Shown piece after piece: positions 1 through 5,475 of a stretch of DNA of 5,574 bases; the first letter of the stretch is position 1; each line of letters begins with the position of its first letter. This stretch comes from an uncultured Blautia sp. GTDB lineage: Bacteria > Bacillota > Clostridia > Lachnospirales > Lachnospiraceae. The stretch spans positions 1 through 5,574 of the forward strand of contig CAAFRY010000029.1 in NCBI GenBank assembly GCA_900765525.1. Direction: 5' to 3'. Both the position numbers and the translations under genes were made by a program. The notes under the pieces are model-generated. The model worked only from the letters and a program-made list of their open reading frames with translations, did no database searches and was not told the DNA's origin.

Positions 1-216
1 CGGGTAGGGAAAATAAAAAGAGACAGGGAAATGGAGGAACGCTTTATGCTGCTGGAAGAGATGCTAAAAGACGAACGGAGCCAAGGGAAAAAGGAAGCCC
101 GACAGGAAATGGTTATGGCGCTTTTGCGGGCTGGGGTGGATGTGAAAGTCATCCAACAGGCCAGCGGGGTGAGCGAAGAGGAGCTGGAAGAACTGCAAAG
201 GGATATGGGAATTTAA
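1..216 (+). CDS. Rpn family recombination-promoting nuclease / PD-(D/E)XK nuclease family transposase, C-terminal part (5' end outside window)
   Basis: Frame 1 is open from the first base to the TAA at 214-216, giving 71 visible residues. An ATG at 31 is in frame, but the reading frame runs back through it without a stop, so this is the 3' end of a longer gene. The visible part is highly charged: a helix around KIKRDREMEERFMLLEEML, a Lys/Glu-rich linker, then a small helical tail (MALLRAGVDVKVIQQASGV, SEEELEELQ). This charged 'DRE.EE.FM.LEEML.DER' stretch followed by an 'ALL..G.....I...SG.S..EL..L' tail is what I know from the C-terminal region of Rpn proteins (COG5464/PF12784 type), whose N-terminal domain is a DNA-cutting PD-(D/E)XK nuclease. 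No catalytic residue lies in the window, so activity cannot be judged. The family link rests on the tail alone; a different protein with a similar charged end is possible. Confidence 0.72.
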   Translation, partial: RVGKIKRDREMEERFMLLEEMLKDERSQGKKEARQEMVMALLRAGVDVKVIQQASGVSEEELEELQRDMGI

Positions 217-231
217 AAAGACCGTGAAAGC

Positions 232-260
232 TTGACCCACTTAGCGCCTCAATATATACT
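232..260 (+). promoter_or_regulatory. Predicted sigma-70/SigA-type promoter
   Basis: TTGACC (232-237) and TATACT (255-260) are separated by exactly 17 bases. Each hexamer differs from the consensus TTGACA/TATAAT at one position. Transcription would begin near 266-267, just before the hairpin at 275-301. The product could be a long leader for the MATE gene or a short structured RNA. This is a pattern match only, and AT-rich DNA gives chance matches. Confidence 0.5.
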
Positions 261-274
261 TTATCTATTGTCTA

Positions 275-301
275 AGATATGCCTGAAAAGCAGGCATATC
301 T
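275..301. terminator. Perfect 11-bp hairpin, possible terminator of the Rpn-type gene
   Basis: AGATATGCCTG (275-285) and CAGGCATATCT (291-301) are perfect complements around the 5-base loop AAAAG. It lies 58 bases after the Rpn stop codon, where a terminator would be expected. The following bases (GTCTTACTCC) are only weakly T-rich, so intrinsic termination is not assured. It may instead be a structural element of the transcript from the promoter at 232-260. Confidence 0.55.
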
Positions 302-308
302 GTCTTAC

Positions 309-344
309 TCCCCGGAGGGGATTCTGCCGATTTCGGCAATAATC
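309..344. repeat. Two adjacent inverted repeats downstream of the 275-301 hairpin
   Basis: The first is TCCCC-GGA-GGGGA (309-321), a 5-bp stem with a 3-base loop. The second pairs GATT and TGCCG (320-323, 325-329) with CGGCA and AATC (334-338, 341-344), giving an interrupted stem with loop ATTT and a small internal bulge. The two share a base at 320-321, so they may form alternately or stack. No T-run follows either, so they do not look like ordinary terminators. Confidence 0.5.
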
Positions 345-459
345 AGAAAGAATAAGAAATTAAAATAATAAGAAAATAGCAGAGGAATTCTATCTCACAT
401 AAGATGCAAAAGAAAAATAAAAGCCAATATTGAAAAAGCTTTCCCATTTCCCAATCTAA

Positions 460-468
460 TGCTATAAT
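460..468 (+). promoter_or_regulatory. Extended -10 promoter for the MATE gene
   Basis: TGCTATAAT (460-468) combines a perfect TATAAT (463-468) with the TGN extension. No good -35 box is found 16-18 bases upstream (TTTCCC at 440-445 is poor), which is usual for extended -10 promoters. Start of transcription would be near 475, leaving a leader of about 74 bases before the chosen MATE start. Confidence 0.6.
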
Positions 469-483
469 GAAAAAATTGGTGAA

Positions 484-495
484 TTTTGGCCAAAA
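484..495. promoter_or_regulatory. Perfect 12-bp palindrome, possible operator
   Basis: TTTTGGCCAAAA reads the same on both strands. It lies about 9-20 bases downstream of the predicted start of transcription for the MATE gene, a position where a bound repressor would block the polymerase. MATE pumps are often controlled by MarR- or TetR-type repressors, but no regulator gene is present in the window, so a role as operator is inference. Confidence 0.35.
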
Positions 496-498
496 GGC

Positions 499-552
499 AT
501 GGTTTTGTCTGCCGGAAAGTCAGGCATTATGAGAGGAAGGATAAGAGTTTGA
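499..552 (+). CDS. Possible leader ORF of 17 codons, overlapping the MATE start
   Basis: An ATG at 499 opens a frame that reads MVLSAGKSGIMRGRIRV and stops at TGA 550-552. The last bases overlap the MATE TTG start (549-551) as TTGA, an arrangement like the ATGA overlaps of translationally coupled genes. The MATE ribosome binding site is inside this ORF. The ORF's own ribosome binding site is poor (AAAAGG only one base before the ATG), and nothing is recognised in the peptide. It may be chance; translation of it would be expected to influence MATE initiation. Confidence 0.2.
   Translation: MVLSAGKSGIMRGRIRV
534..540 (+). promoter_or_regulatory. Ribosome binding site that decides the MATE start
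   Basis: AGGAAGG lies 8 bases before the TTG at 549. The other in-frame TTG, at 486, has no comparable site, so this element fixes the start at 549. Confidence 0.75.
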
Positions 553-1907
553 AAAATCAGAAGCAAAAGACAAGAGACTTAACGAAAGGAAATCCTCTGA
601 CCCAGATTTTACTATTTGCCCTGCCCCTGGTCTTTGGGACCTTATTTCAGCAGCTTTACAGCTTTGCAGATACAGTGATTGTAGGACGGTGTCTGGGCGT
701 GGAGGCTTTGGCAGCAGTAGGAGCTACATATTCTCTACACTTTCTTACTTTAGGCTTTGTACAGGGGGCTTGTGTAGGACTGGGGATACCGGTTGCCCAA
801 AGTTTTGGGGCAGGAGATAAAAAGGAACTGCACCGCTATTTATGGAATGGAGTATGGTTATGTCTTATACTAAGCCTTGTGTTAACGCTGCCGGCAGTCC
901 TGGGAGCAGGGGCGCTTATGAGTCTGATACATACACCGAAATCTATTTATGCCATGGCAGTGCTTTATATCAGAATTCTTTTTGTAGGGATACCGGCAAG
1001 TATCTTGTATAATTTTTCAGCCAGTGTGCTGCGTGCTTTAGGGGATTCCAGACACCCTTTTTACTTTTTATTATTTTCCAGTCTGTTGAATATTGTACTG
1101 GATTATGTGTGCATTGTGTTTCTGCACATGGGCGTGGAGGGAGCCGCTTTTGCAACCGTGTTCAGTCAGCTTGTCAGCGGACTGCTTAATGTGTGGTGGC
1201 TGGTATGCCGTGTAGAGGGAATCCGTATTTCCAGAGAAGATATGAGCTTTTCTGGGGCTCATGTGAAGCGGCTTTGTGCCATCGGATTGCCTATGGGCTT
1301 TGAATATTCTATTTCGGCCATTGGAGCAGTAGTGTTGCAGGATGCCATCAATGCTTTGGGCAGCGGAGCTGTGGCCGCCCAGACAGCAGGTGAGAAGATA
1401 CGGCAGATGTTTACTCTGCCTATGGAAAGTGTAGGAATGGCTATGGCTACTTATGCCGGCCAGAATTTTGGCGCCGGGAGAATTGACAGGATAAAAAAGG
1501 GAATTCAGAAAGGAATGGTGATTCAGCTTACTTATTGCGCCCTAGTGTGGGTTCTGCTGCTTTTTGCAGGAAAATTCCTGACAGGTCTGGTATTGGGAGA
1601 TAATGCTGCTGATATTGGAGAAATGGCCCGGCAGTATCTTTTTATCTGCAGCTGTCTGTTTCTTTTTCACGGCTCTCTGATGATTTTCAGAAATACGCTT
1701 CAGGGAATGGGATACAGCCTGCATGCCGTACTTTCCGGTGTGTGGGAGTTAGCAGGAAGAAGTCTGGGAAGCCTGCTGGCTTTTCATGGGCTGGGCTATC
1801 TGGCCATCTGTTTCTCCAATCCTATGGCCTGGGCTTTTGCTTTGTGCTACTGTGTAATTTTAGTGACGATTATGATTGGGAAAGCACAGAGACAAGATAA
1901 AAAATGA
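549..1907 (+). CDS. MATE family efflux transporter
   Basis: Encodes a 452-residue inner-membrane antiporter of the multidrug and toxic compound extrusion family, which exports cationic drugs or metabolites in exchange for Na+ or H+. The length matches the family norm (about 450). It has two homologous MatE halves (roughly residues 17-177 and 240-400) and about 12 hydrophobic segments. Family hallmarks are LTKGNPL at the N-terminus, QQLYSFADTVIVGR (34-47), RALGDSRHP (162-170) followed by LLNIVLDY, GVEGAAFATVFSQ (195-207), and in the second half AAQTAGEKIRQMF and GQNFGAGR. I chose the TTG at 549 because AGGAAGG lies 8 bases upstream and the protein then starts MKNQKQKTRDLTKG, as in relatives. 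A TTG at 486 would add 21 basic residues without a ribosome binding site. The gene is probably transcribed from the extended -10 promoter at 460-468, alone, ending at the hairpin 1910-1945. Substrate cannot be inferred. Confidence 0.95.
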   Translation: MKNQKQKTRDLTKGNPLTQILLFALPLVFGTLFQQLYSFADTVIVGRCLGVEALAAVGATYSLHFLTLGFVQGACVGLGIPVAQSFGAGDKKELHRYLWNGVWLCLILSLVLTLPAVLGAGALMSLIHTPKSIYAMAVLYIRILFVGIPASILYNFSASVLRALGDSRHPFYFLLFSSLLNIVLDYVCIVFLHMGVEGAAFATVFSQLVSGLLNVWWLVCRVEGIRISREDMSFSGAHVKRLCAIGLPMGFEYSISAIGAVVLQDAINALGSGAVAAQTAGEKIRQMFTLPMESVGMAMATYAGQNFGAGRIDRIKKGIQKGMVIQLTYCALVWVLLLFAGKFLTGLVLGDNAADIGEMARQYLFICSCLFLFHGSLMIFRNTLQGMGYSLHAVLSGVWELAGRSLGSLLAFHGLGYLAICFSNPMAWAFALCYCVILVTIMIGKAQRQDKK

Positions 1908-1909
1908 TT

Positions 1910-1945
1910 TTATAGGGCTGTTGTGCTAATGCAACAGCCCTATAA
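1910..1945. terminator. Bidirectional terminator between convergent genes
   Basis: A perfect 14-bp inverted repeat (1910-1923 with 1932-1945; core AGGGCTGTTG / CAACAGCCCT) with an 8-base loop lies 3 bases after the MATE stop and 30 bases after the end of the minus-strand ATPase gene. On the minus strand the stem is followed by AAATCATTTTTT, a fair T-tract; on the plus strand the tail (TTGACTTAG) is weak. It most likely ends the ATPase transcript and, by position, the MATE transcript too. Confidence 0.8.
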
Positions 1946-1974
1946 TTGACTTAGAAACTGGTTTCATCCACGGA

Positions 1975-3831
1975 TTACATTTTTCGCCGGTTTTCAAAAA
2001 AGGATATTTTTTCCACGGCATCCAGAATGTCTTTAAAGTCCTCTTTGGGCGCTAGGTCTATATAAGATTTTAAAACATGGTTTTCCTGTTTTTTATAAGG
2101 GCTGTAAAAGATGTTGTATAAATCATGGCCTCTGACATAGGTTTTGATTTCCTCCATGTGGGACTTTATGTCTTCCACAGTTTCAAAATCCTTTCCTACT
2201 ATCTGGAGCAGATGGCGCCCGCCTCTGGTGCGGTGCAGGTATTCTTTCCATTTTTTTAGAAGAATCTGGTAGAAAGCCTCAGGGGAAGAAATAATACCAA
2301 GCTTTGTCATGACCTGAGGATTCAGAAAGTAATTTTCAAAGGAGTAATATTTCAATACCAGCACATTTTGGGGCGTGATGCGGGGAAGATGTTCTGTATC
2401 CTCTGCATTTCTCTCTTCATAATATTTGCACAGGGACCGGACCAGGTCTTCATGGTTTTTGCCGTCTCCGTCCCGTATCATGAGAAAACGTTCTTTAAGA
2501 TAAAGTTGGTTTATGTATTTTAAGTTGGCGTAGGTTTTAATATTGGTGCAGCTATTGGTGGTGATAATGGAAATCCGCAGCAGACTGCCGTCTTTGTCAT
2601 AAAGTTCGGAATAATATTTTTCCAGAAGCAGGGGCAGCCGGCTTTTATCCTGCTTTCCCTCTACGATAAATACAAAACCAACATTCAGCAAATCTGCGGC
2701 GGAATAGCCTAAATCATCCAGTATAAGGGAAAGGTTGGTTTTCTCCCTGGCTGCGGGCAGCCCTTCTTGATTCAGGACAATCTGACGAATCTGCCTGCTG
2801 TTAAAGGGGAAGAGCAGATTGGGAGAATGAGTGGAAAAAATTACCTGACATTTTCTGGATAACCGGTAGAGAATATCACTGGATGTCTTTTGCAGCTGGG
2901 GATGCAGGTAAATTTCCGGGTCTTCCATCAACAAAAGAGAGGGCATACGGGAATCTTCTTCCATATAGGCCTCTAAAAGAGATAAAAGGTATATACTCCT
3001 CATACCTTTGCCGAGCTGGGACACGGGAAATGGAGCCGGCCGGTTTTTCTGCCGGATATAGCCCTGGACCTGGAAAATCTCCCCGGTATGGCAGGTCAAA
3101 TCATAGGTGATTTTCCCGTGGAAACGGCTGTTTCTGGAAAAATGCTGATTCACCCTCTGAGAAAAGTCTTTCAGATTCAAATGGTATAGCTTGTATTCCA
3201 GCAATTTTTCCGTCTCAAAAGCATTCAGCTCTTCCGGGGTTTTCTGGTTCAGCAGACCAATACAGGAAAAGCAGTGGCTGCAGGTTTTCTGCCTGTCAAA
3301 GAGGCAGCAGTCCATGCGCATCTGGTTCAGTAAATCATCCTCCAGAAAAGAGAGAAGGTGGTGCTGGATTTTTTCCATGGAGCGGCTGCTGTCCAGATAA
3401 TATACAGAAGGAAGGACCTGGGGGAGATAACGGTTGTTTTTATGAAAGCCATCGTTATAGCGAATATTTCCGTTGTAATTGGCCACATAGGTAAAAGTCA
3501 GGGCGCCATCCTTGTAGGAGGGCAGCTTAGAGGTGAAATCCTTAAACCAGGAGTCCCATCTTTTATAGGCACTGACTCTTTTTCCTTCAAACAGAAGCTG
3601 TAAATCTTTAGAAGACAGGGAAAGGGCTATGGAGATTTCTATGTTTTGCCGCTGCCGGTTAAAATCTGCGGGGACAGGAGTATATTCCCCCATAGCCGCA
3701 GCAATAGCTGTCAGGATGGAAGATTTTCCTACGCTGTTTTGCCCCACTAGAATCAGAGCGCTTTCTATATTGTGCATAGACAGCGATTCAATAGACTTAA
3801 AATTCCGGATTTGAAGATATGAAATTTCCAT
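1975..3831 (-). CDS. AAA/ABC-type ATPase fused to a TOPRIM domain (OLD-like), with a cysteine cluster
   Basis: Encodes 618 residues. The N-terminal half is an SMC/ABC-like ATPase. It shows FKSIESLSMHN near the start, Walker A GQNSVGKSS (30-38), a signature-like SQLGKGMRS (271-279), Walker B LLLMEDPEIYLHP (299-311) and a switch histidine in FSTHSPN (332-338). The second part begins with FIVEGKQD (388-395, Glu391) and continues to LMIRDGDG (450-457, Asp454 and Asp456). These are the Glu and DxD metal-binding signatures of a TOPRIM nuclease fold, and are followed by SFENYF (497-502) and a helical tail. This order is that of OLD-family nucleases and GajA, and of fused PARIS-type ATPase/TOPRIM proteins; all act in phage defence where tested. 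An unusual cluster, Cys175, Cys176, Cys184, Cys187, Cys190, lies between Walker A and the signature. GGGAGG 5 bases before the ATG supports the start. No UvrD-like helicase (GajB) is adjacent. ATPase and TOPRIM assignments are firm; the defence role is inferred. Confidence 0.9.
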   Translation of the reverse strand: MEISYLQIRNFKSIESLSMHNIESALILVGQNSVGKSSILTAIAAAMGEYTPVPADFNRQRQNIEISIALSLSSKDLQLLFEGKRVSAYKRWDSWFKDFTSKLPSYKDGALTFTYVANYNGNIRYNDGFHKNNRYLPQVLPSVYYLDSSRSMEKIQHHLLSFLEDDLLNQMRMDCCLFDRQKTCSHCFSCIGLLNQKTPEELNAFETEKLLEYKLYHLNLKDFSQRVNQHFSRNSRFHGKITYDLTCHTGEIFQVQGYIRQKNRPAPFPVSQLGKGMRSIYLLSLLEAYMEEDSRMPSLLLMEDPEIYLHPQLQKTSSDILYRLSRKCQVIFSTHSPNLLFPFNSRQIRQIVLNQEGLPAAREKTNLSLILDDLGYSAADLLNVGFVFIVEGKQDKSRLPLLLEKYYSELYDKDGSLLRISIITTNSCTNIKTYANLKYINQLYLKERFLMIRDGDGKNHEDLVRSLCKYYEERNAEDTEHLPRITPQNVLVLKYYSFENYFLNPQVMTKLGIISSPEAFYQILLKKWKEYLHRTRGGRHLLQIVGKDFETVEDIKSHMEEIKTYVRGHDLYNIFYSPYKKQENHVLKSYIDLAPKEDFKDILDAVEKISFFENRRKM

Positions 3832-3921
3832 AAGCGCCTCCCTTTTAAAAGACTGTTTTTATAAATATATCATGGATGGAAGGAAAAATGTAGGGGATAG
3901 GATGTTTCACAACGTAAAATA
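3832..3921. other. Gap between the GDPD and ATPase genes without visible terminator
   Basis: These 90 bases contain the ATPase ribosome binding site (GGGAGG on the minus strand, 3837-3842) and a TATATT-like sequence (minus strand 3869-3864) with only a poor -35 partner. I see no stable hairpin followed by a T-run. The ATPase gene may have its own weak promoter here, receive read-through from the HAD-GDPD operon, or both. Confidence 0.5.
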
Positions 3922-4707
3922 TTATTTATGAAGCCCTTTTTTTCTTAAAATATTTAAAACTTCAGCTGGATTATCACATGTAATTAAAGTGGCACCACAG
4001 TCATAGGCCAATTCTATTGTTGTCTCATCTTTAAAACTTGGCCCTACCCAGGTATCAATTCCCATCTGTTTTAATGAGGAAAAGGTATCAGGCGTAAAAT
4101 TTTCACATACACAAGCACAATAAAGTATAGTATAGGGCTGAGAAAATGCAGATGGATACATTAAAGATTTCGGAAAGTATCCATGCAATTTATATTTCCC
4201 CTGATATTTTTTATGAATATAGGAGAGTACATCAAAATGAAAAGAGTTGATAACGCATCGCTCCTCCAATTTGTATAGCTCAATTAGTGATATAACGTTA
4301 TCGACTGTTTTCCACGCACGCATTTCGTTTCCTATAGTTGGATATTCCTTGATTTCAAAGTTTAAAAGAAGGTTTGGATAGTATTTTACTAATTCCAGTA
4401 ATTCCTCTAAAGTAGGTATTTTTTCTCCGGAAAATTTGCTGCCAAACTTTATTCCCGCATCCAATTTGCGCAATTCTTTTAATGTCTTGTTTTTTACATA
4501 GCCGGTGCCATTTGTAGTAGCATCAATGGTAAAATCATGCATAATAATGAGTTTTTCGTCCAGTGTCATTTGAATATCAAATTCTATCATATCTACACCG
4601 GCGTAAATTGCACTTTCAAAAGAGGGCATTGTGTTTTCGGGAGCCAGAGAAGGGTTTCCACGATGTCCTGCTACTAAAATGTTGTTATTATTCTGTGTAA
4701 AATACAT
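3922..4707 (-). CDS. Glycerophosphodiester phosphodiesterase family protein (GDPD)
   Basis: Encodes 261 residues with no signal peptide, so probably cytoplasmic. GDPD enzymes cleave glycerophosphodiesters to glycerol-3-phosphate and an alcohol. The visible family motifs are GHRG (14-17), APENT (22-26), IEFDIQ (41-46; Glu42 and Asp44 as metal ligands), MHD (56-58; His57, with His15, as acid/base pair), TTNGTG (65-69), FEIK (117-120; Glu118 and Lys120), and the C-terminal GATLITCDNPAEVL typical of UgpQ-like members. The length fits this class (about 240-260). I chose the ATG at 4705-4707 because AGGAGG (4715-4720) lies 7 bases upstream. The ATG at 4726-4728 overlaps the HAD stop as ATGA but has no ribosome binding site and would add seven residues. 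It lies 17 bases after the HAD gene and is surely co-transcribed with it. The actual glycerophosphodiester is not predictable. Base composition is more AT-rich than in the ATPase and MATE genes. Confidence 0.93.
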   Translation of the reverse strand: MYFTQNNNNILVAGHRGNPSLAPENTMPSFESAIYAGVDMIEFDIQMTLDEKLIIMHDFTIDATTNGTGYVKNKTLKELRKLDAGIKFGSKFSGEKIPTLEELLELVKYYPNLLLNFEIKEYPTIGNEMRAWKTVDNVISLIELYKLEERCVINSFHFDVLSYIHKKYQGKYKLHGYFPKSLMYPSAFSQPYTILYCACVCENFTPDTFSSLKQMGIDTWVGPSFKDETTIELAYDCGATLITCDNPAEVLNILRKKGLHK

Positions 4708-4714
4708 ATCATTT

Positions 4715-4720
4715 CCTCCT
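4715..4720 (-). promoter_or_regulatory. Ribosome binding site that decides the GDPD start
   Basis: On the minus strand this is a perfect AGGAGG, 7 bases before the ATG at 4707. It sits in the short gap right after the HAD stop codon, so ribosomes ending the HAD gene could reinitiate here. Confidence 0.8.
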
Positions 4721-4724
4721 GTCA

Positions 4725-5453
4725 TCATGGCAATAGTTCATTTGCATAGTGTCCAAAATCTTTGAAATTATCAATTTTTTGAAAAGGAATATCTGAGAGA
4801 TATACATCCTCGTCATTTCCACCCAGGCCGTAATCGTCACCAAAATATAAAATATCAGAATGTGATAAATGGTTTTCTTGGCAATATAAATCAAGTGCGT
4901 AAAGCTTGCTGTATGGGCGGGGGACAATGTCGAAAGAAGAGGTTCCCCCTATATATACCTTATATTCGGGATAAGAGGCAGCAACCTTTTGGAAAAATTC
5001 CCGCCTTTTCCTCCGAGTAGGGTCGTAGGATAACTTTTCCGAAATAGGGGCTTCTGTACCAAGAATAGGAAAGGTAAGCATACCGCTGGGGTGGATTTCA
5101 ATGGTATTACCTTGAAAATTTGTTAAATTTAATTCTTCTCGCAGTCGATTGGTTCGGGTTGTGATAAGGTCGCAGTCAACGGGACTGAAAATATTTTTTT
5201 TTAGGATAAATTTTCCGGTCTCGGAGGAAATAACAGAGTATTGCATCCCATAGTTTCCGATTATGGGAATGGGAAAATTGTTCATCTGCTGATAAATGCG
5301 GTTACAGGAACCAGCTCCTACCATCAGTAAAAGATAATGCTGAGATAGACAATGCAGTAATTTCTTATATTGGTCTGAAAGTGGGGTTTTGTGCTGTGTT
5401 AATGTACCGTCTAAATCAAAAGCAAGGAGTTTCGTAGATGATTTTTGTAGCAT
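4725..5453 (-). CDS. HAD-IIB family hydrolase resembling eukaryotic-type phosphomannomutase
   Basis: Encodes 242 residues. HAD motif I is FDLDGTLT (12-19), with Asp13 as nucleophile and Asp15 as general acid/base. The motif II region is MVGAGS (44-49), and motif IV is YFGDDYGLGGNDEDVY (203-218). The order of blocks matches eukaryotic phosphomannomutase (PMM1/PMM2): IIGNYGMQY, NTIEIHPSGML, TRRKRREFF, IGGTSSFDIVP with Lys183, then FGD....GGND. The length also matches (about 246-262). However, the PMM block with FRNGML and SPIGR is changed to HPSGML and FPILGT, so two arginines that bind the sugar phosphate in PMM appear lost. A phosphatase acting on a phosphosugar or related ester is therefore at least as likely as a mutase. 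The ATG is supported by AAAGGAGA 7 bases upstream. It is the first gene of an operon with the GDPD gene, from the promoter at 5526-5554. HAD family is certain; substrate unknown. Confidence 0.88.
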   Translation of the reverse strand: MLQKSSTKLLAFDLDGTLTQHKTPLSDQYKKLLHCLSQHYLLLMVGAGSCNRIYQQMNNFPIPIIGNYGMQYSVISSETGKFILKKNIFSPVDCDLITTRTNRLREELNLTNFQGNTIEIHPSGMLTFPILGTEAPISEKLSYDPTRRKRREFFQKVAASYPEYKVYIGGTSSFDIVPRPYSKLYALDLYCQENHLSHSDILYFGDDYGLGGNDEDVYLSDIPFQKIDNFKDFGHYANELLP

Positions 5454-5460
5454 AATAAAT

Positions 5461-5468
5461 TCTCCTTT
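5461..5468 (-). promoter_or_regulatory. Ribosome binding site of the HAD gene
   Basis: The minus strand reads AAAGGAGA, ending 7 bases before the ATG at 5453, a strong Shine-Dalgarno sequence that supports the chosen start. Confidence 0.75.
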
Positions 5469-5475
5469 CTGAAAA

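Larger units (their letters stand above)
217..548. other. Non-coding region between Rpn-type gene and MATE gene
   Basis: This 332-base stretch has no convincing long gene. From left to right it holds a sigma-70-type promoter match (232-260), a perfect 11-bp hairpin (275-301), two further inverted repeats (309-344), and an A-rich unstructured stretch (345-440). It then holds an extended -10 promoter (460-468), a 12-bp palindrome (484-495), a possible 17-codon leader ORF (499-552), and the Shine-Dalgarno sequence of the MATE gene (534-540). The short ATG frame at 404-433 has no well-placed ribosome binding site and is not called. Confidence 0.8.

Noticed and set aside
404..433. Nine-residue frame starting at ATG 404
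   Set aside because: The nearest purine-rich site (GAGGAA, 382-387) is 16 bases away and the peptide is only a few Lys-rich residues.
430..435. TTGAAA as -35 box for the TATAAT at 463-468
   Set aside because: The spacing is 27 bases, far beyond the 16-18 accepted by the housekeeping sigma factor.
486..548. Longer MATE start at the TTG at 486, adding 21 residues
   Set aside because: There is no ribosome binding site at a proper distance, it lies only about 10 bases after the predicted transcription start, and the added basic residues do not resemble MATE N-termini. The TTG at 549 has AGGAAGG 8 bases upstream.
970..1724. Three minus-strand frames of 60-63 residues opposite the MATE gene
   Set aside because: They are antisense to a clearly coding gene, lack domains, and overlap one another; shadows.
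1954..1965. Small inverted repeat GAAAC-TG-GTTTC near the ATPase stop
   Set aside because: Only 5 bp with a 2-base loop; the strong hairpin at 1910-1945 already explains termination.
2883..3814. Four plus-strand frames of 61-81 residues opposite the ATPase gene
   Set aside because: They are antisense to conserved ATPase motifs and have no recognisable content; shadows.
1975..3831. Gabija system (GajA plus GajB)
   Set aside because: The ATPase-TOPRIM architecture fits GajA, but no UvrD-like helicase gene lies on either side; the neighbours are a MATE gene and a GDPD gene.
4708..4728. GDPD start at the ATG overlapping the HAD stop as ATGA
   Set aside because: No Shine-Dalgarno sequence precedes it, while a perfect AGGAGG stands 7 bases before the ATG at 4707.
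4709..4927. 72-residue minus-strand frame
   Set aside because: It lies in another frame within the HAD gene, which has full family motifs; this frame shows no recognisable domain and is a shadow.
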